Notes under the pieces: model-generated
What the model was told of the DNA's origin: nothing
Seen by the model: the letters and a program-made list of their open reading frames with translations, nothing else
Databases searched by the model: none
Program-made: the position numbers and the translations under genes
In this document: positions 27,328-34,827 of the stretch, piece after piece
Layout of the letters: every line of letters starts with the position of its first letter
Numbering within the stretch: the first letter of the stretch is position 1
NCBI RefSeq assembly: GCF_015709515.1
Contig: NZ_JADNQZ010000047.1
Span: 52,862-116,861 of the forward strand
Origin: Methylocystis sp. H62
Lineage (GTDB): Bacteria > Pseudomonadota > Alphaproteobacteria > Rhizobiales > Beijerinckiaceae
Direction of reading: 5' to 3'
DNA length: 64,000 bases

Positions 27328-27978
27328 ATGATTCAATCTATGTCGCGCATTGTTCGTCGCCTGTCTAGCCTGGCGCTCGTCGCCGCCACGCTCGCCGCCT
27401 GCAGCCATGTGCCGGTCTCAACCATGTGGGCGCTGCGCAGTTTCGACGCCGCTTCCGTCGATCCGGCCGCGCTGCGCGCGGCGGTGCGCCTGCCTGAAAC
27501 TTTCGAGCCGCAGAAGGGCGGCGTGACTCTGAAAATCGGCTGGTGGCGCGACGGCGAAGCGAAGTCGAAGCATGAGATGATTTTCGCGCTTAGGGAAACG
27601 ACCGCGCCGGAAGACGTCGCGCCGCTTGCCGGCGAGACGAGGGCGGGAACGCGCATTTACGCCTATCGCGTCGACCCGGCCGATTATGCGGCGATCCGCG
27701 CCCGGCAGAAGGAATTTCTGGAAGAGAAGGCGCGCGATCCCGGCAAGACGCATGGTTCCTTCGGCGTCGGCGCCGACGCCTGCCGGCGCGGCGACTTCCC
27801 GGAAGGTCCGCTGCTGACCACGACTTATCTGCGCACGCAGCTCTCTAGCCCCTATCTCACGGTGCTCAAGAATCTCGACATGCGCGAAGCGGCGACGAAG
27901 GAAAAGCCGCTCGATGCGCTCGTGCCGCCTTGCGAGAAATTCGCGAACAAAGCCGAACCGCTGACGGCCGCGCGGTGA
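27328..27978 (+). CDS. Putative lipoprotein of unknown function
   Basis: 216 residues with an N-terminal signal and lipobox (LVAATLAACSH). No known domain is recognised; the mature part is a mixed alpha/beta protein containing two further Cys (DACRRGDF and PPCEKF) that may form a disulfide. It stands alone between the DUF2975 gene (divergent) and a hairpin at 28007. Confidence 0.7.
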   Translation: MIQSMSRIVRRLSSLALVAATLAACSHVPVSTMWALRSFDAASVDPAALRAAVRLPETFEPQKGGVTLKIGWWRDGEAKSKHEMIFALRETTAPEDVAPLAGETRAGTRIYAYRVDPADYAAIRARQKEFLEEKARDPGKTHGSFGVGADACRRGDFPEGPLLTTTYLRTQLSSPYLTVLKNLDMREAATKEKPLDALVPPCEKFANKAEPLTAAR

Positions 27979-28006
27979 TCGGACCGCGCGCGGACCGGCG
28001 TGCACG

Positions 28007-28035
28007 CGCACCTGGAGCCTCTCGGTCCAGGTGCG
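28007..28035. terminator. Hairpin between convergent genes
   Basis: 10-bp inverted repeat CGCACCTGGA and TCCAGGTGCG with a 9-nt loop. It lies between the lipoprotein gene and the convergent DUF3592-like gene and has no T-run, so it may be a weak bidirectional terminator. Confidence 0.55.
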
Positions 28036-28059
28036 TCACGTATCGAAAAACGATTTCAG

Positions 28060-28449
28060 TCAGGCGGGCGCGAAGCCGGCTGCGACTGAGCCCAGAGCGA
28101 TGAGGAGTAGCACAAGAAACAAATAGAGGCGCCTGCGCTGAACCGGCGTCTGCGACCGCGCCAAGTCGGGTCTGCCCGCCGGATAGAAGACTTCGACGAC
28201 CGCATCCTTGGGAAGCCATGGCGTGTTGTGATGCATCCCATCGATGAAGATGTGGTCGCAACCCGTTTCATCTGCGAATTCGATGATCATGCGATAGGTA
28301 TCGCCGGTTTCACCGCCCTGAGCCTTGTGGCCGCGAACTTCGCCGAGCGCCGAGCGGATCGGCGCGCGCAGCCGAGGCAAATCTTGAATGAGCAGAGCGA
28401 CGAGAACAATCGCAACGAAGAACGCTGTGGTGGCGGCGGCCGTCGTCAC
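28060..28449 (-). CDS. Small two-helix membrane protein, DUF3592-like
   Basis: 129 residues. An N-terminal helix (AFFVAIVLVALLIQ), a periplasmic or cytoplasmic beta-rich middle (GDTYRMIIEFADETG ... DAVVEVFYPAGRPDLAR) and a C-terminal helix (LYLFLVLLLIALGSVAAGF). The middle resembles the DUF3592 pattern, where a polypeptide passes between two helices. Its start overlaps the carA stop by 4 bp, so it is coupled to carA, though no link with carbamoyl phosphate is known. Confidence 0.65.
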   Translation of the reverse strand: MTTAAATTAFFVAIVLVALLIQDLPRLRAPIRSALGEVRGHKAQGGETGDTYRMIIEFADETGCDHIFIDGMHHNTPWLPKDAVVEVFYPAGRPDLARSQTPVQRRRLYLFLVLLLIALGSVAAGFAPA

Positions 28450-29636
28450 GCCGCCTTCGCCTTCTCCATCATCTCGACGAAGCGGCGGAAAAGATAATGA
28501 CTGTCTTGCGGGCCGGGCGAGGCTTCGGGATGATGCTGCACCGAAAAGGCCGGGCGGTCGGTGAGGGCGATGCCGCAGTTCGAGCCGTCAAAGAGCGAGC
28601 GATGCGTCTCGACGGCGTTGTCCGGCAGGCTGTCGCGATCGACCGCGAAGCCGTGATTCATCGAGACAATCTCGACCTTGCCGGTGGTGAAATCCTTCAC
28701 CGGGTGATTGGCGCCGTGATGCCCCTGCGGCATTTTCTTCGTCTTGGCGCCGACCGCGAGCGCCATCATCTGATGGCCGAGACAAATCCCGAAGGTCGGC
28801 ACCTTCGCCGCGAGCAGGTCGCGGATCACCGGCGCGGCGTATTTGCCGGTTTCGGCCGGATCGCCGGGACCGTTCGAGAGAAAGACGCCGTCGGGTTTGA
28901 GCGCCAAAATCTCTTGGCTCGTCGCGGTGGCGGGCGCGACCATCACTTCGCAGTCCTGTTCCGCCAAGAGACGCAGGATGTTCCGCTTCACGCCATAGTC
29001 GATCGCGACCACGCGATATTTGGGCGCGCCGCTGCGCGCGCCATAGCCGCCGCCAAGCCGCCAAAGCGTCTCGCGCCAGTCGTAGCGCTCTTTTGAGCCG
29101 ACGCTCGGCACGAGGTCCATGCCGTCGATCCCCGGCCAGGCGGCGGCCTTGGCTTTGAGGGCGGGAATGTCGAAGCGGCCGTCCGGCGCATAGGCGATGA
29201 CGGCGTTCTGCATGCCGCGCTCGCGAATAAGCGTCGTCAGCGCGCGCGTGTCGATGCCGCACATGCCGACGACGCCGCGCGAGGCGAGCCAGTCGGCGAG
29301 CGGCTTCTGGGCGCGGAAATTCGAGGGGTCGGTGCAGGGCGCGCCGAATATGGCGCCGACCGCGCCCGCGCTCTTGTCGAGATCGACGGTTTCGACGTCT
29401 TCGTCGTTGGTCCCGACATTGCCGATGTGGGGAAAAGTGAAGGTGACGATCTGCGCGGCGTAGGAGGGGTCCGTGAGGATTTCCTGATAGCCGGTCATGG
29501 CGGTGTTGAAGCAGACTTCGCCGACCGCTTCGCCGATCGCGCCGAGCCCGTATCCTTCAATCACTTCGCCGCCGGCGAGAACCAGCACGCCGGTGTGGAG
29601 GGGTTTCTTCCAGCCATTATCTTGATCGAAGGTCAT
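28446..29636 (-). CDS. carA: Carbamoyl-phosphate synthase small subunit
   Basis: 396 residues, glutaminase subunit providing ammonia for arginine and pyrimidine synthesis. The N-terminal domain (GEVCFNTAMTGYQEILTDPS) and the class I amidotransferase domain with catalytic GICLGHQM and a C-terminal His-Pro-Glu (QHHPEASPG) are complete. ATG 29636 was chosen; the 120-residue upstream extension is antisense to repeat DNA and the yqeY gene. carB is not in the window. Confidence 0.95.
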   Translation of the reverse strand: MTFDQDNGWKKPLHTGVLVLAGGEVIEGYGLGAIGEAVGEVCFNTAMTGYQEILTDPSYAAQIVTFTFPHIGNVGTNDEDVETVDLDKSAGAVGAIFGAPCTDPSNFRAQKPLADWLASRGVVGMCGIDTRALTTLIRERGMQNAVIAYAPDGRFDIPALKAKAAAWPGIDGMDLVPSVGSKERYDWRETLWRLGGGYGARSGAPKYRVVAIDYGVKRNILRLLAEQDCEVMVAPATATSQEILALKPDGVFLSNGPGDPAETGKYAAPVIRDLLAAKVPTFGICLGHQMMALAVGAKTKKMPQGHHGANHPVKDFTTGKVEIVSMNHGFAVDRDSLPDNAVETHRSLFDGSNCGIALTDRPAFSVQHHPEASPGPQDSHYLFRRFVEMMEKAKAA

Positions 29637-29685
29637 ATAGGTCTCAGCTCTCCGGCGCGTCACTGGCTTGACAGCGCTCTCGCCG

Positions 29686-29765
29686 CGCGTCATGGCCGGA
29701 CTTGATCCAGCCATCCACGGCTGCGGCGCCACGTGGATGCCCGCGACAAGCGCGGGCATGACGCG
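29686..29765. repeat. 80-bp REP-like palindromic element between carA and yqeY
   Basis: Nested inverted repeats: outer CGCGTCATG (29686-29694) and CATGACGCG (29757-29765), a middle CATCCACG/CGTGGATG pair, and an inner perfect hairpin ATGCCCGCG-acaag-CGCGGGCAT (29737-29759). It lies between two divergent genes. Similar CATGGCCGG...CCATCCACG repeats are dispersed through many Hyphomicrobiales genomes. Confidence 0.8.
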
Positions 29766-29820
29766 ATTGGCTGTGGATGTAATGCATCCGCCCCGGAATT
29801 GGAAACCCCAAGGACACAAC

Positions 29821-30270
29821 ATGCGCGAGAAGATTGCGGCGGACCTCAAGACGGCGATGAAGGCGGGCGAGCGCGCCAAGGTCGACGCGCTGCGGCTCAT
29901 CAACGCCGCGCTGAAGGATAAGGACATTGAGGCGCGCGGCGCCGGCAAAACGCTCAGCACAGACGACGAACTCGCGCTGCTCCAGAAAATGATCAAAAGC
30001 CGGCAGGAGTCGCTGGAAATCTATGAAAAGGCTGGGCGCGAGGATTTGGCTGGCAAGGAGCGCGGCGAAATCGCGGTGATTTCCACTTATCTGCCGCAGC
30101 AGCTCTCTGAGGCGGAAGCGGCCGAGGCCGTGAAGGCGGCGATCGCCGAGACGGGCGCGGCCTCGATCAAGGACATGGGCAAGGTCGTCGCCGCGCTCAA
30201 GGCGAAATATACGGGCCGCATGGATTTCGGCAAAGCCAGCGCTGCGGTGAAGGCGGCGCTGTCGGGCTAA
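29821..30270 (+). CDS. yqeY: GatB/YqeY domain protein
   Basis: 149 residues, all-helical, matching stand-alone YqeY: MREKIAADLKTAMKAG ... RLINAALKDKDIEARG ... LLQKMIKSRQESLEIYEKAGR ... VISTYLPQQLSEAE. The domain is related to the tail of GatB and may bind tRNA; function not settled. It diverges from carA, the usual arrangement in alphaproteobacteria. Only 5 bp separate its stop from the left 169-bp repeat. Confidence 0.92.
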   Translation: MREKIAADLKTAMKAGERAKVDALRLINAALKDKDIEARGAGKTLSTDDELALLQKMIKSRQESLEIYEKAGREDLAGKERGEIAVISTYLPQQLSEAEAAEAVKAAIAETGAASIKDMGKVVAALKAKYTGRMDFGKASAAVKAALSG

Positions 30271-30275
30271 TTACG

Positions 30276-30444
30276 GCCCCCTTCCGGCGCTTCGCGCCAC
30301 CTTCCCCCGCTAAAGCGGGAGAAGGGAAGCGGCGCGATTCATGCCTTGCGACAAGAATTCGCGAGGCTGCAAGAATTCTCCAGCGTTAATGGCGGCGCAA
30401 CCTGCTCCCTCTCCCGCGAAGCGGGGGAGGGCTGGGGAGGGGGC
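30276..30444. repeat. 169-bp direct repeat, left copy
   Basis: Identical to 30810-30978 except for one base (G at 30350 versus A at the matching site). It contains two palindromic units (CCCCCGCTAAAGCGGGAG-like and CTCCCGCGAAGCGGGGGAG-like) joined by a spacer with a doubled CAAGAATTC. It starts 5 bp after the yqeY stop. Confidence 0.95.
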
Positions 30445-30450
30445 GATTCC

Positions 30451-30807
30451 CTAGTCTCTCCGCTCCACCCATGCGAGCATTGTCTCGCAGACGCCGTCGA
30501 GATTGCGATACACGTCCTCATTCGTCACCCGCAGGACGCGATAGCCGTTGGCGGCGAACAAGGCGTCCCTTTGCTTGTCGTAAGCAATTTCTTCATCGCT
30601 GGAGTGGGTGGCGCCGTCGACTTCGACGATGAGGCGCGCCTCGGCGCAGAGGAAATCAGCGATGAACGGCCCGCAGGGAGCCTGACGCCGGAACGACAGG
30701 CCCGCCAGCCGATGCGCACGCAGCACGCGCCAGAGTTTGCGTTCTGCATTGGTCGGCTCGCGTCGCAAATGGCGTGCGCGTTCCGTCATGATGCGGGACT
30801 GCCGCAT
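30451..30807 (-). CDS. DUF559 endonuclease-like protein
   Basis: 118 residues. DUF559 is a PDDEXK/Vsr-related nuclease family: ARHLRREPTNAERKLWRVLR at the N-terminus, then GLSFRRQAPCGPFIADFLCA and LIVEVDGATHS, which supply the D...ExD catalytic pattern, and a C-terminal LRVTNEDV. The gene fits exactly between two 169-bp direct repeats. ATG 30807 is preferred because the adjacent repeat provides GGAAGGGGGC just upstream; ATG 30789 gives a shorter 112-residue product. Function is unknown; the context suggests a mobile or repeat-associated unit. Confidence 0.85.
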   Translation of the reverse strand: MRQSRIMTERARHLRREPTNAERKLWRVLRAHRLAGLSFRRQAPCGPFIADFLCAEARLIVEVDGATHSSDEEIAYDKQRDALFAANGYRVLRVTNEDVYRNLDGVCETMLAWVERRD

Positions 30808-30809
30808 GT

Positions 30810-30978
30810 GCCCCCTTCCGGCGCTTCGCGCCACCTTCCCCCGCTAAAGCGGGAGAAGGGAAGCGGCGCGATTCATGCCTTGCAACAAGAATTCGCGAGG
30901 CTGCAAGAATTCTCCAGCGTTAATGGCGGCGCAACCTGCTCCCTCTCCCGCGAAGCGGGGGAGGGCTGGGGAGGGGGC
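30810..30978. repeat. 169-bp direct repeat, right copy
   Basis: Direct copy of 30276-30444 with a single mismatch. It ends one base before the thiD stop codon (minus strand) and supplies the likely ribosome-binding site of the DUF559 gene. Confidence 0.95.
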
Positions 30979-31782
30979 TCAGCGCCACAGCGCATAGAAA
31001 TGGTGCGGCGGGCCGCGGCCCTCGCTCAATCGCAGCTGGTCCGCCGCCTCCAGCGCGCCTTCGAGCCAAGCTTTGGCGGCGGCGATGGCGTCGATCAGCG
31101 GCGCGCCCTTGGCGAGTTCGCAGGCGATGGCCGAGGACAGCGCGCAACCGGTCCCATGCGTGTTGCGCGTGGGGACGCGTCTGCCGCGGAAGGTGCGCTT
31201 CTCTCCGGCCTCGAACAGAACGTCGACAGGTTCGCCCTCGAGATCGCCGCCCTTGACCAGCACCGCGCGGGCGCCGGCGGCGCAGAGGAGCCCCCCCTGC
31301 GCCGCCATCTCATCGGCGTTTTTGGCGAGGGGCGTTCGCGTGAGCGCGCTCGCCTCATAAAGATTGGGCGTCACGAGACGCGCCAGGGGAAGGAGGGCCG
31401 CTGCCAGCGCAGCCTCCAGCCCCGCCGAGGCGAGGCTGACGCCCTGTGTCGGAACCAGCACCGGATCGAGCACGATGTTACGCGCCCCAAAGCGCGCCAG
31501 CGTCTCAGCGACGGCCCGGGCGATATCCGGCGTCGCCAGCATGCCGATCTTGATCGCGTCGGGGCGTATGTCCGACAGCACCGCGTCGATCTGCGCGACG
31601 ACAATCTCTGGCGCGACGGGGTAGGAAGCGGTCACGCCCTGCGTGTTCTGCGCGGTGAGCGCCGTGACCGCCGCCATGCCGTAGCTGCCAAAGGCGGAAA
31701 ACGTCTTGAGATCGGCCTGAACGCCGGCGCCGCCGGAGGGGTCGGAGCCGGCGATGGAGAGGAGGCGGGGGATTCGAGGCAT
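30979..31782 (-). CDS. thiD: Hydroxymethylpyrimidine/phosphomethylpyrimidine kinase
   Basis: 267 residues, ribokinase-like. AGSDPSGGAGVQADLKTF near the N-terminus and THGTGCALSSAIA with the catalytic GTGC motif near 207-215 are the ThiD signatures. It makes HMP pyrophosphate for thiamine synthesis. No other thi gene is near; it follows a hepT-type gene by 3 bp on the same strand. Confidence 0.95.
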   Translation of the reverse strand: MPRIPRLLSIAGSDPSGGAGVQADLKTFSAFGSYGMAAVTALTAQNTQGVTASYPVAPEIVVAQIDAVLSDIRPDAIKIGMLATPDIARAVAETLARFGARNIVLDPVLVPTQGVSLASAGLEAALAAALLPLARLVTPNLYEASALTRTPLAKNADEMAAQGGLLCAAGARAVLVKGGDLEGEPVDVLFEAGEKRTFRGRRVPTRNTHGTGCALSSAIACELAKGAPLIDAIAAAKAWLEGALEAADQLRLSEGRGPPHHFYALWR

Positions 31783-31785
31783 GTC

Positions 31786-32139
31786 CTATTCGCTTGAACC
31801 CAAGAGCTCCTGCTCAACGACTGCAAGCAACTCCGGAAGGCGTTCGTGAATGGTTCCCCAGATGAGCAGTTGCTCAACCGCCTCATAGTCATGACGATAA
31901 ACATTGCCCGCGCCTGCGATGGCGGACCACTGAATATGGGAATGGCGTTCTTTCAGTTCTGCAGGCAGGCGTCTCGACGCTTCCGAAATAATCTCAAGAC
32001 ATCGTGTTACCCCATAAAACACAAGCAGATTGTCGCGAAAGGCATCGTAGGTGAGACCTTCAACGAAACCACTAGCGAGACGAATGTTGTCGCGAATGTC
32101 GACAAGCCGCCTATGGGAATCAGATGCCCTAGAAGGCAT
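31786..32139 (-). CDS. hepT: HepT-like (HEPN, DUF86) toxin
   Basis: 117 residues, all-helical. The C-terminal helix carries GNVYRHDY, in which the Arg directly precedes the His, instead of the more common Rx4-6H; this GNxxRHxY form is a recurrent DUF86 variant. HepT acts as an RNase toxin controlled by a nucleotidyltransferase partner. ATG 32139 overlaps mntA by 11 bp; ATG 32172 would extend into it further. Confidence 0.88.
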   Translation of the reverse strand: MPSRASDSHRRLVDIRDNIRLASGFVEGLTYDAFRDNLLVFYGVTRCLEIISEASRRLPAELKERHSHIQWSAIAGAGNVYRHDYEAVEQLLIWGTIHERLPELLAVVEQELLGSSE

Positions 32140-32425
32140 GAATGGAATCAGTTTCCGCTGCGGGGCGGACATATGGCTTCAAGAACTCGCGATTAACGAC
32201 ATCGACTGGACCGGTGAAGAGTTCCGCGATGAAATCTTTAAGCCCGACGTACGAATAAATGTCTCGCACAGCTCCCGGCTCGATCTCAATCATAATGTCG
32301 ATGTCGCTGTCAGGCCGCGCATCGCCGCGCGCGTAGGAGCCAAACAGCGCCGCATGTTGGACGCCGCGCGCGCGGAGAACGGCTTCGTTCTTGCGAAGGA
32401 TGGCGACGATCTCTTTCGCGTTCAT
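32129..32425 (-). CDS. mntA: MntA-like nucleotidyltransferase antitoxin
   Basis: 98 residues. AALFGSYARGDARPDSDIDIMIE has the GSxAR and DxD motifs of the minimal nucleotidyltransferase fold. In the type VII system MntA adenylylates the HEPN toxin and blocks it. The order mntA then hepT with overlapping ends is standard. Confidence 0.9.
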   Translation of the reverse strand: MNAKEIVAILRKNEAVLRARGVQHAALFGSYARGDARPDSDIDIMIEIEPGAVRDIYSYVGLKDFIAELFTGPVDVVNREFLKPYVRPAAETDSIHAF

Positions 32426-32460
32426 GAACGCAGCATAGCATAGGCGCGTCCTGCGCGCAG

Positions 32461-33465
32461 TCACGCCTTCGGCAGGCTCAGCACGCCAGCGTCGCCGTTC
32501 TCCGCGCCGAAGGCGAGACGGGCCCCCTTCTCGTCCCAGGCAAGCGCGCTGATCCGGGCGCGATCGTCCTCCTGCGCGGGACGGCGCACCAGAATCTCAG
32601 ATCCATCGGTAAGGCGCGCGAGCATGACAAGGCCGTCGTCATAGCCCATCGCTATGACCAGAGCGGCGGGATGGAAGGCGACGCGCGTCACGATCGCCGA
32701 ATGCACGCCGCATTCGCGCGGCGCCTGGCCCATCGGCCCCTCCTTGCCGGAGAACGGCCAGACAATGCAGGCGTCGGCGCCTGAGGTGGCCAGCCATTTC
32801 CCGTCATGCGACCAGGAGAAGCTGCGCGTTTTTCCCGGATATCCTGCCATCCGCATGTGCTTGCCGTCGGCGAGGCGCCAGCCGTGCAGCATATTCTCCT
32901 GCATCGAGGTGACGAGAAAGCGCCCGTCGGGAGAGATCGTGGCGTCAAGGTGCGAGCCGGCCCAGTCGAGCGCTTCCGGCTTGCCGGCGTTCGGAAACCA
33001 CAGCGTCGCGCCGCCGTAATGGGCGATCGCCAGCCGGTAGCCTTTGGGAAAGAAGGCCAGGCCGCGCGAAGTCGACGGCAGATCCAGCGATTTCACGTCG
33101 CCCTTGGCCGATCGCGCGCGCACCACTTTTCCTGCTGTCCACGCCACCGCGCCGCCACGCGCGGCGACGGCGTCGATCCATTTGCCCTTTTCGTCGCCGA
33201 TGACTTCGGCGCCGCCTTTCGCGTCGGTCGCCACAACGCGCCCGTCGTCGCCGCCGGTGACGAGCCGGTCGCCGTCCCGCGCGACTACGAGGATGGCCGC
33301 GTCTTGATGGGCCGGAATGCGGCGTCCCGCCGCGCCGTCGCCGAAATACAGCGTCCCGTCGGCGAGCGCGAAGACCGGCGCCCCGCCGAGGAACGCCGCG
33401 GCGGCGACAGGCTCACGAAGCCCGATTGTTTCGACTTTATCGACGAGCGTGGGAGACAGCGTCAC
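32461..33465 (-). CDS. WD40-like beta-propeller protein
   Basis: 334 residues with repeated beta-propeller blades, such as LDATISPDGRFLVTSMQEN, TRSFSWSHDGKWLATSGAD and ARISALAWDEKGARLAFGAEN. No signal peptide, so probably cytoplasmic. It starts with GTG 33465, 2 bp after the stop of the polytopic protein, so translation is coupled. Related conserved WD40 proteins are widespread in alphaproteobacteria; the bound partner is unknown. An upstream open frame to 34770 is antisense shadow. Confidence 0.8.
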   Translation of the reverse strand: MTLSPTLVDKVETIGLREPVAAAAFLGGAPVFALADGTLYFGDGAAGRRIPAHQDAAILVVARDGDRLVTGGDDGRVVATDAKGGAEVIGDEKGKWIDAVAARGGAVAWTAGKVVRARSAKGDVKSLDLPSTSRGLAFFPKGYRLAIAHYGGATLWFPNAGKPEALDWAGSHLDATISPDGRFLVTSMQENMLHGWRLADGKHMRMAGYPGKTRSFSWSHDGKWLATSGADACIVWPFSGKEGPMGQAPRECGVHSAIVTRVAFHPAALVIAMGYDDGLVMLARLTDGSEILVRRPAQEDDRARISALAWDEKGARLAFGAENGDAGVLSLPKA

Positions 33466-33467
33466 GG

Positions 33468-34697
33468 CTAAGCATGGTCCTCGGCAGGCGCGCTCCAGCC
33501 GATCGGCAGGCGCGGGCGACGTTTCCGGAATTGTCCGCGCATCACGAGCGCAAAGGCGATGGCGTCGAGTCCCGCGAGGGTCAGCCACCACAGCTGCTCG
33601 GCCGCGGGACCGAACAGGCAAATCGCGAATCCCGCGCCGAGACCGCCCAAAAGGAAGGGTGCAAGCGCCGGACGCGACTGGCCGACGAACAGGCTGGTGC
33701 GGGCGGCGACGAGCGCCGCCGCGGCCGCGCCGAGCACGCCGAGATCGAACCAGATCTTGAAGATCAGGCTGCGCGGCGTCGCCGGCGTCAGATAGCCGCC
33801 GAGCACGCCCCAGGTGGCCGCGCCAAAGCCGTGTCCGATCAACGTCCGCCAGCCGTCCGCCTCGATCATCTGACCCCAGAAGGCGAGATGTCGGAAGAAG
33901 CCGGGCGGACGTTCGGGCCAGATCAGATGCGCCGCATAGGCGGTCAGCGGCGCGAGCAGCACGATCGCCGTCATGAGCGCCGCAAGGAAAATGGCCATCA
34001 GCCGGGCGCGGCCGAAGGCTGCGGCGAAAACAGCCGCTCCGACCGCCAGCGCCGGGACGCCGTTCGGGGCGCCGGAAAGATAGCAGGCGATGACCGTCGC
34101 CACCGCGAGGGCGGCGGCCGAATACCACCGGCCGCGGACGGCGAGGGCGCCCATGGCCGGCCAGACGAGCAGGGCCAATCCCAGACCGGCGCGGCCGAGC
34201 GGTCCGACATCGAGAATGTCGTCGAGCGTATATTGCGGCTTCACCAGCAAAGTGACGGCGGCAAGCGCAATCGTCGCTGCGGCGACGCCGATCGGCAACA
34301 GGTTGAGATTCGAGGTTTTGGTGCGCAGCGGCAGAAATCCGGTGGCGAGCGCAACCAGGGCGAGCGTCGCCGTGATTTTTGCGAAGCGTTCCGCCGGTCC
34401 CTCGAACGGGGTCCAGAGCAGCGAGAGCGCCGTCCAGGCGGCGAGCAACAGAGCGGCGAGAAAGGGCGGCGAGACCAAGATCGAGCGCATCGAGCGCCCC
34501 GACCCTTCCTCCGGCGTCAGTGTCGCGGCGGCGAGCAGCAACGCCGCGCCGATCGGCAGCAGCACATAAACCGTCTGACGCGCCAAAATGGGCGCGATGA
34601 GCGAGATCACGAACAGCAAAAACACGCCAATCCGCAGCAGCAGGCGGGAAGCCTCCTCTGCGGGTTCGTCGGTATTGCGGCGCGAAAGGACAGACAT
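33468..34697 (-). CDS. Polytopic membrane protein, O-antigen ligase-like
   Basis: 409 residues with around ten to twelve transmembrane helices (for example LLRIGVFLLFVISLIAPILA and RSILVSPPFLAALLLAAWTAL). A long central loop with IEADGWRTLIGHGFGAATWG resembles the periplasmic loop of Wzy/O-antigen ligase family proteins, where HGFG-like motifs recur. No sugar genes are nearby. Function is uncertain; an envelope glycan ligase or polymerase is one reading. Confidence 0.6.
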   Translation of the reverse strand: MSVLSRRNTDEPAEEASRLLLRIGVFLLFVISLIAPILARQTVYVLLPIGAALLLAAATLTPEEGSGRSMRSILVSPPFLAALLLAAWTALSLLWTPFEGPAERFAKITATLALVALATGFLPLRTKTSNLNLLPIGVAAATIALAAVTLLVKPQYTLDDILDVGPLGRAGLGLALLVWPAMGALAVRGRWYSAAALAVATVIACYLSGAPNGVPALAVGAAVFAAAFGRARLMAIFLAALMTAIVLLAPLTAYAAHLIWPERPPGFFRHLAFWGQMIEADGWRTLIGHGFGAATWGVLGGYLTPATPRSLIFKIWFDLGVLGAAAAALVAARTSLFVGQSRPALAPFLLGGLGAGFAICLFGPAAEQLWWLTLAGLDAIAFALVMRGQFRKRRPRLPIGWSAPAEDHA

Positions 34698-34827
34698 GGC
34701 GGAGGTGCGGTTGAGTAGGGGATCTTCTATAGAGATTAGAACGAAATCGCCGGCGAGTAGCCTGCCGCAACGCAGTAAACCTGGGAAAGACCCCGATTTT
34801 TAGGCGACTGTGGCGCTTTTGCCTGTT

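Noticed and set aside
29637..29996. N-terminal extension of the CarA frame
   Set aside because: Runs through the REP-like repeat and the opposite yqeY gene; the family starts at 29636.
30276..30978. CRISPR array
   Set aside because: Only two copies of a 169-bp repeat with a gene between; repeat and spacer sizes do not fit CRISPR. No array with regular 25-40 bp repeats was seen anywhere in the window.
33426..34718. 430-residue plus-strand open frame across the polytopic membrane gene
   Set aside because: Highly charged Arg/Glu composition mirrors the hydrophobic gene on the opposite strand; a classic shadow.
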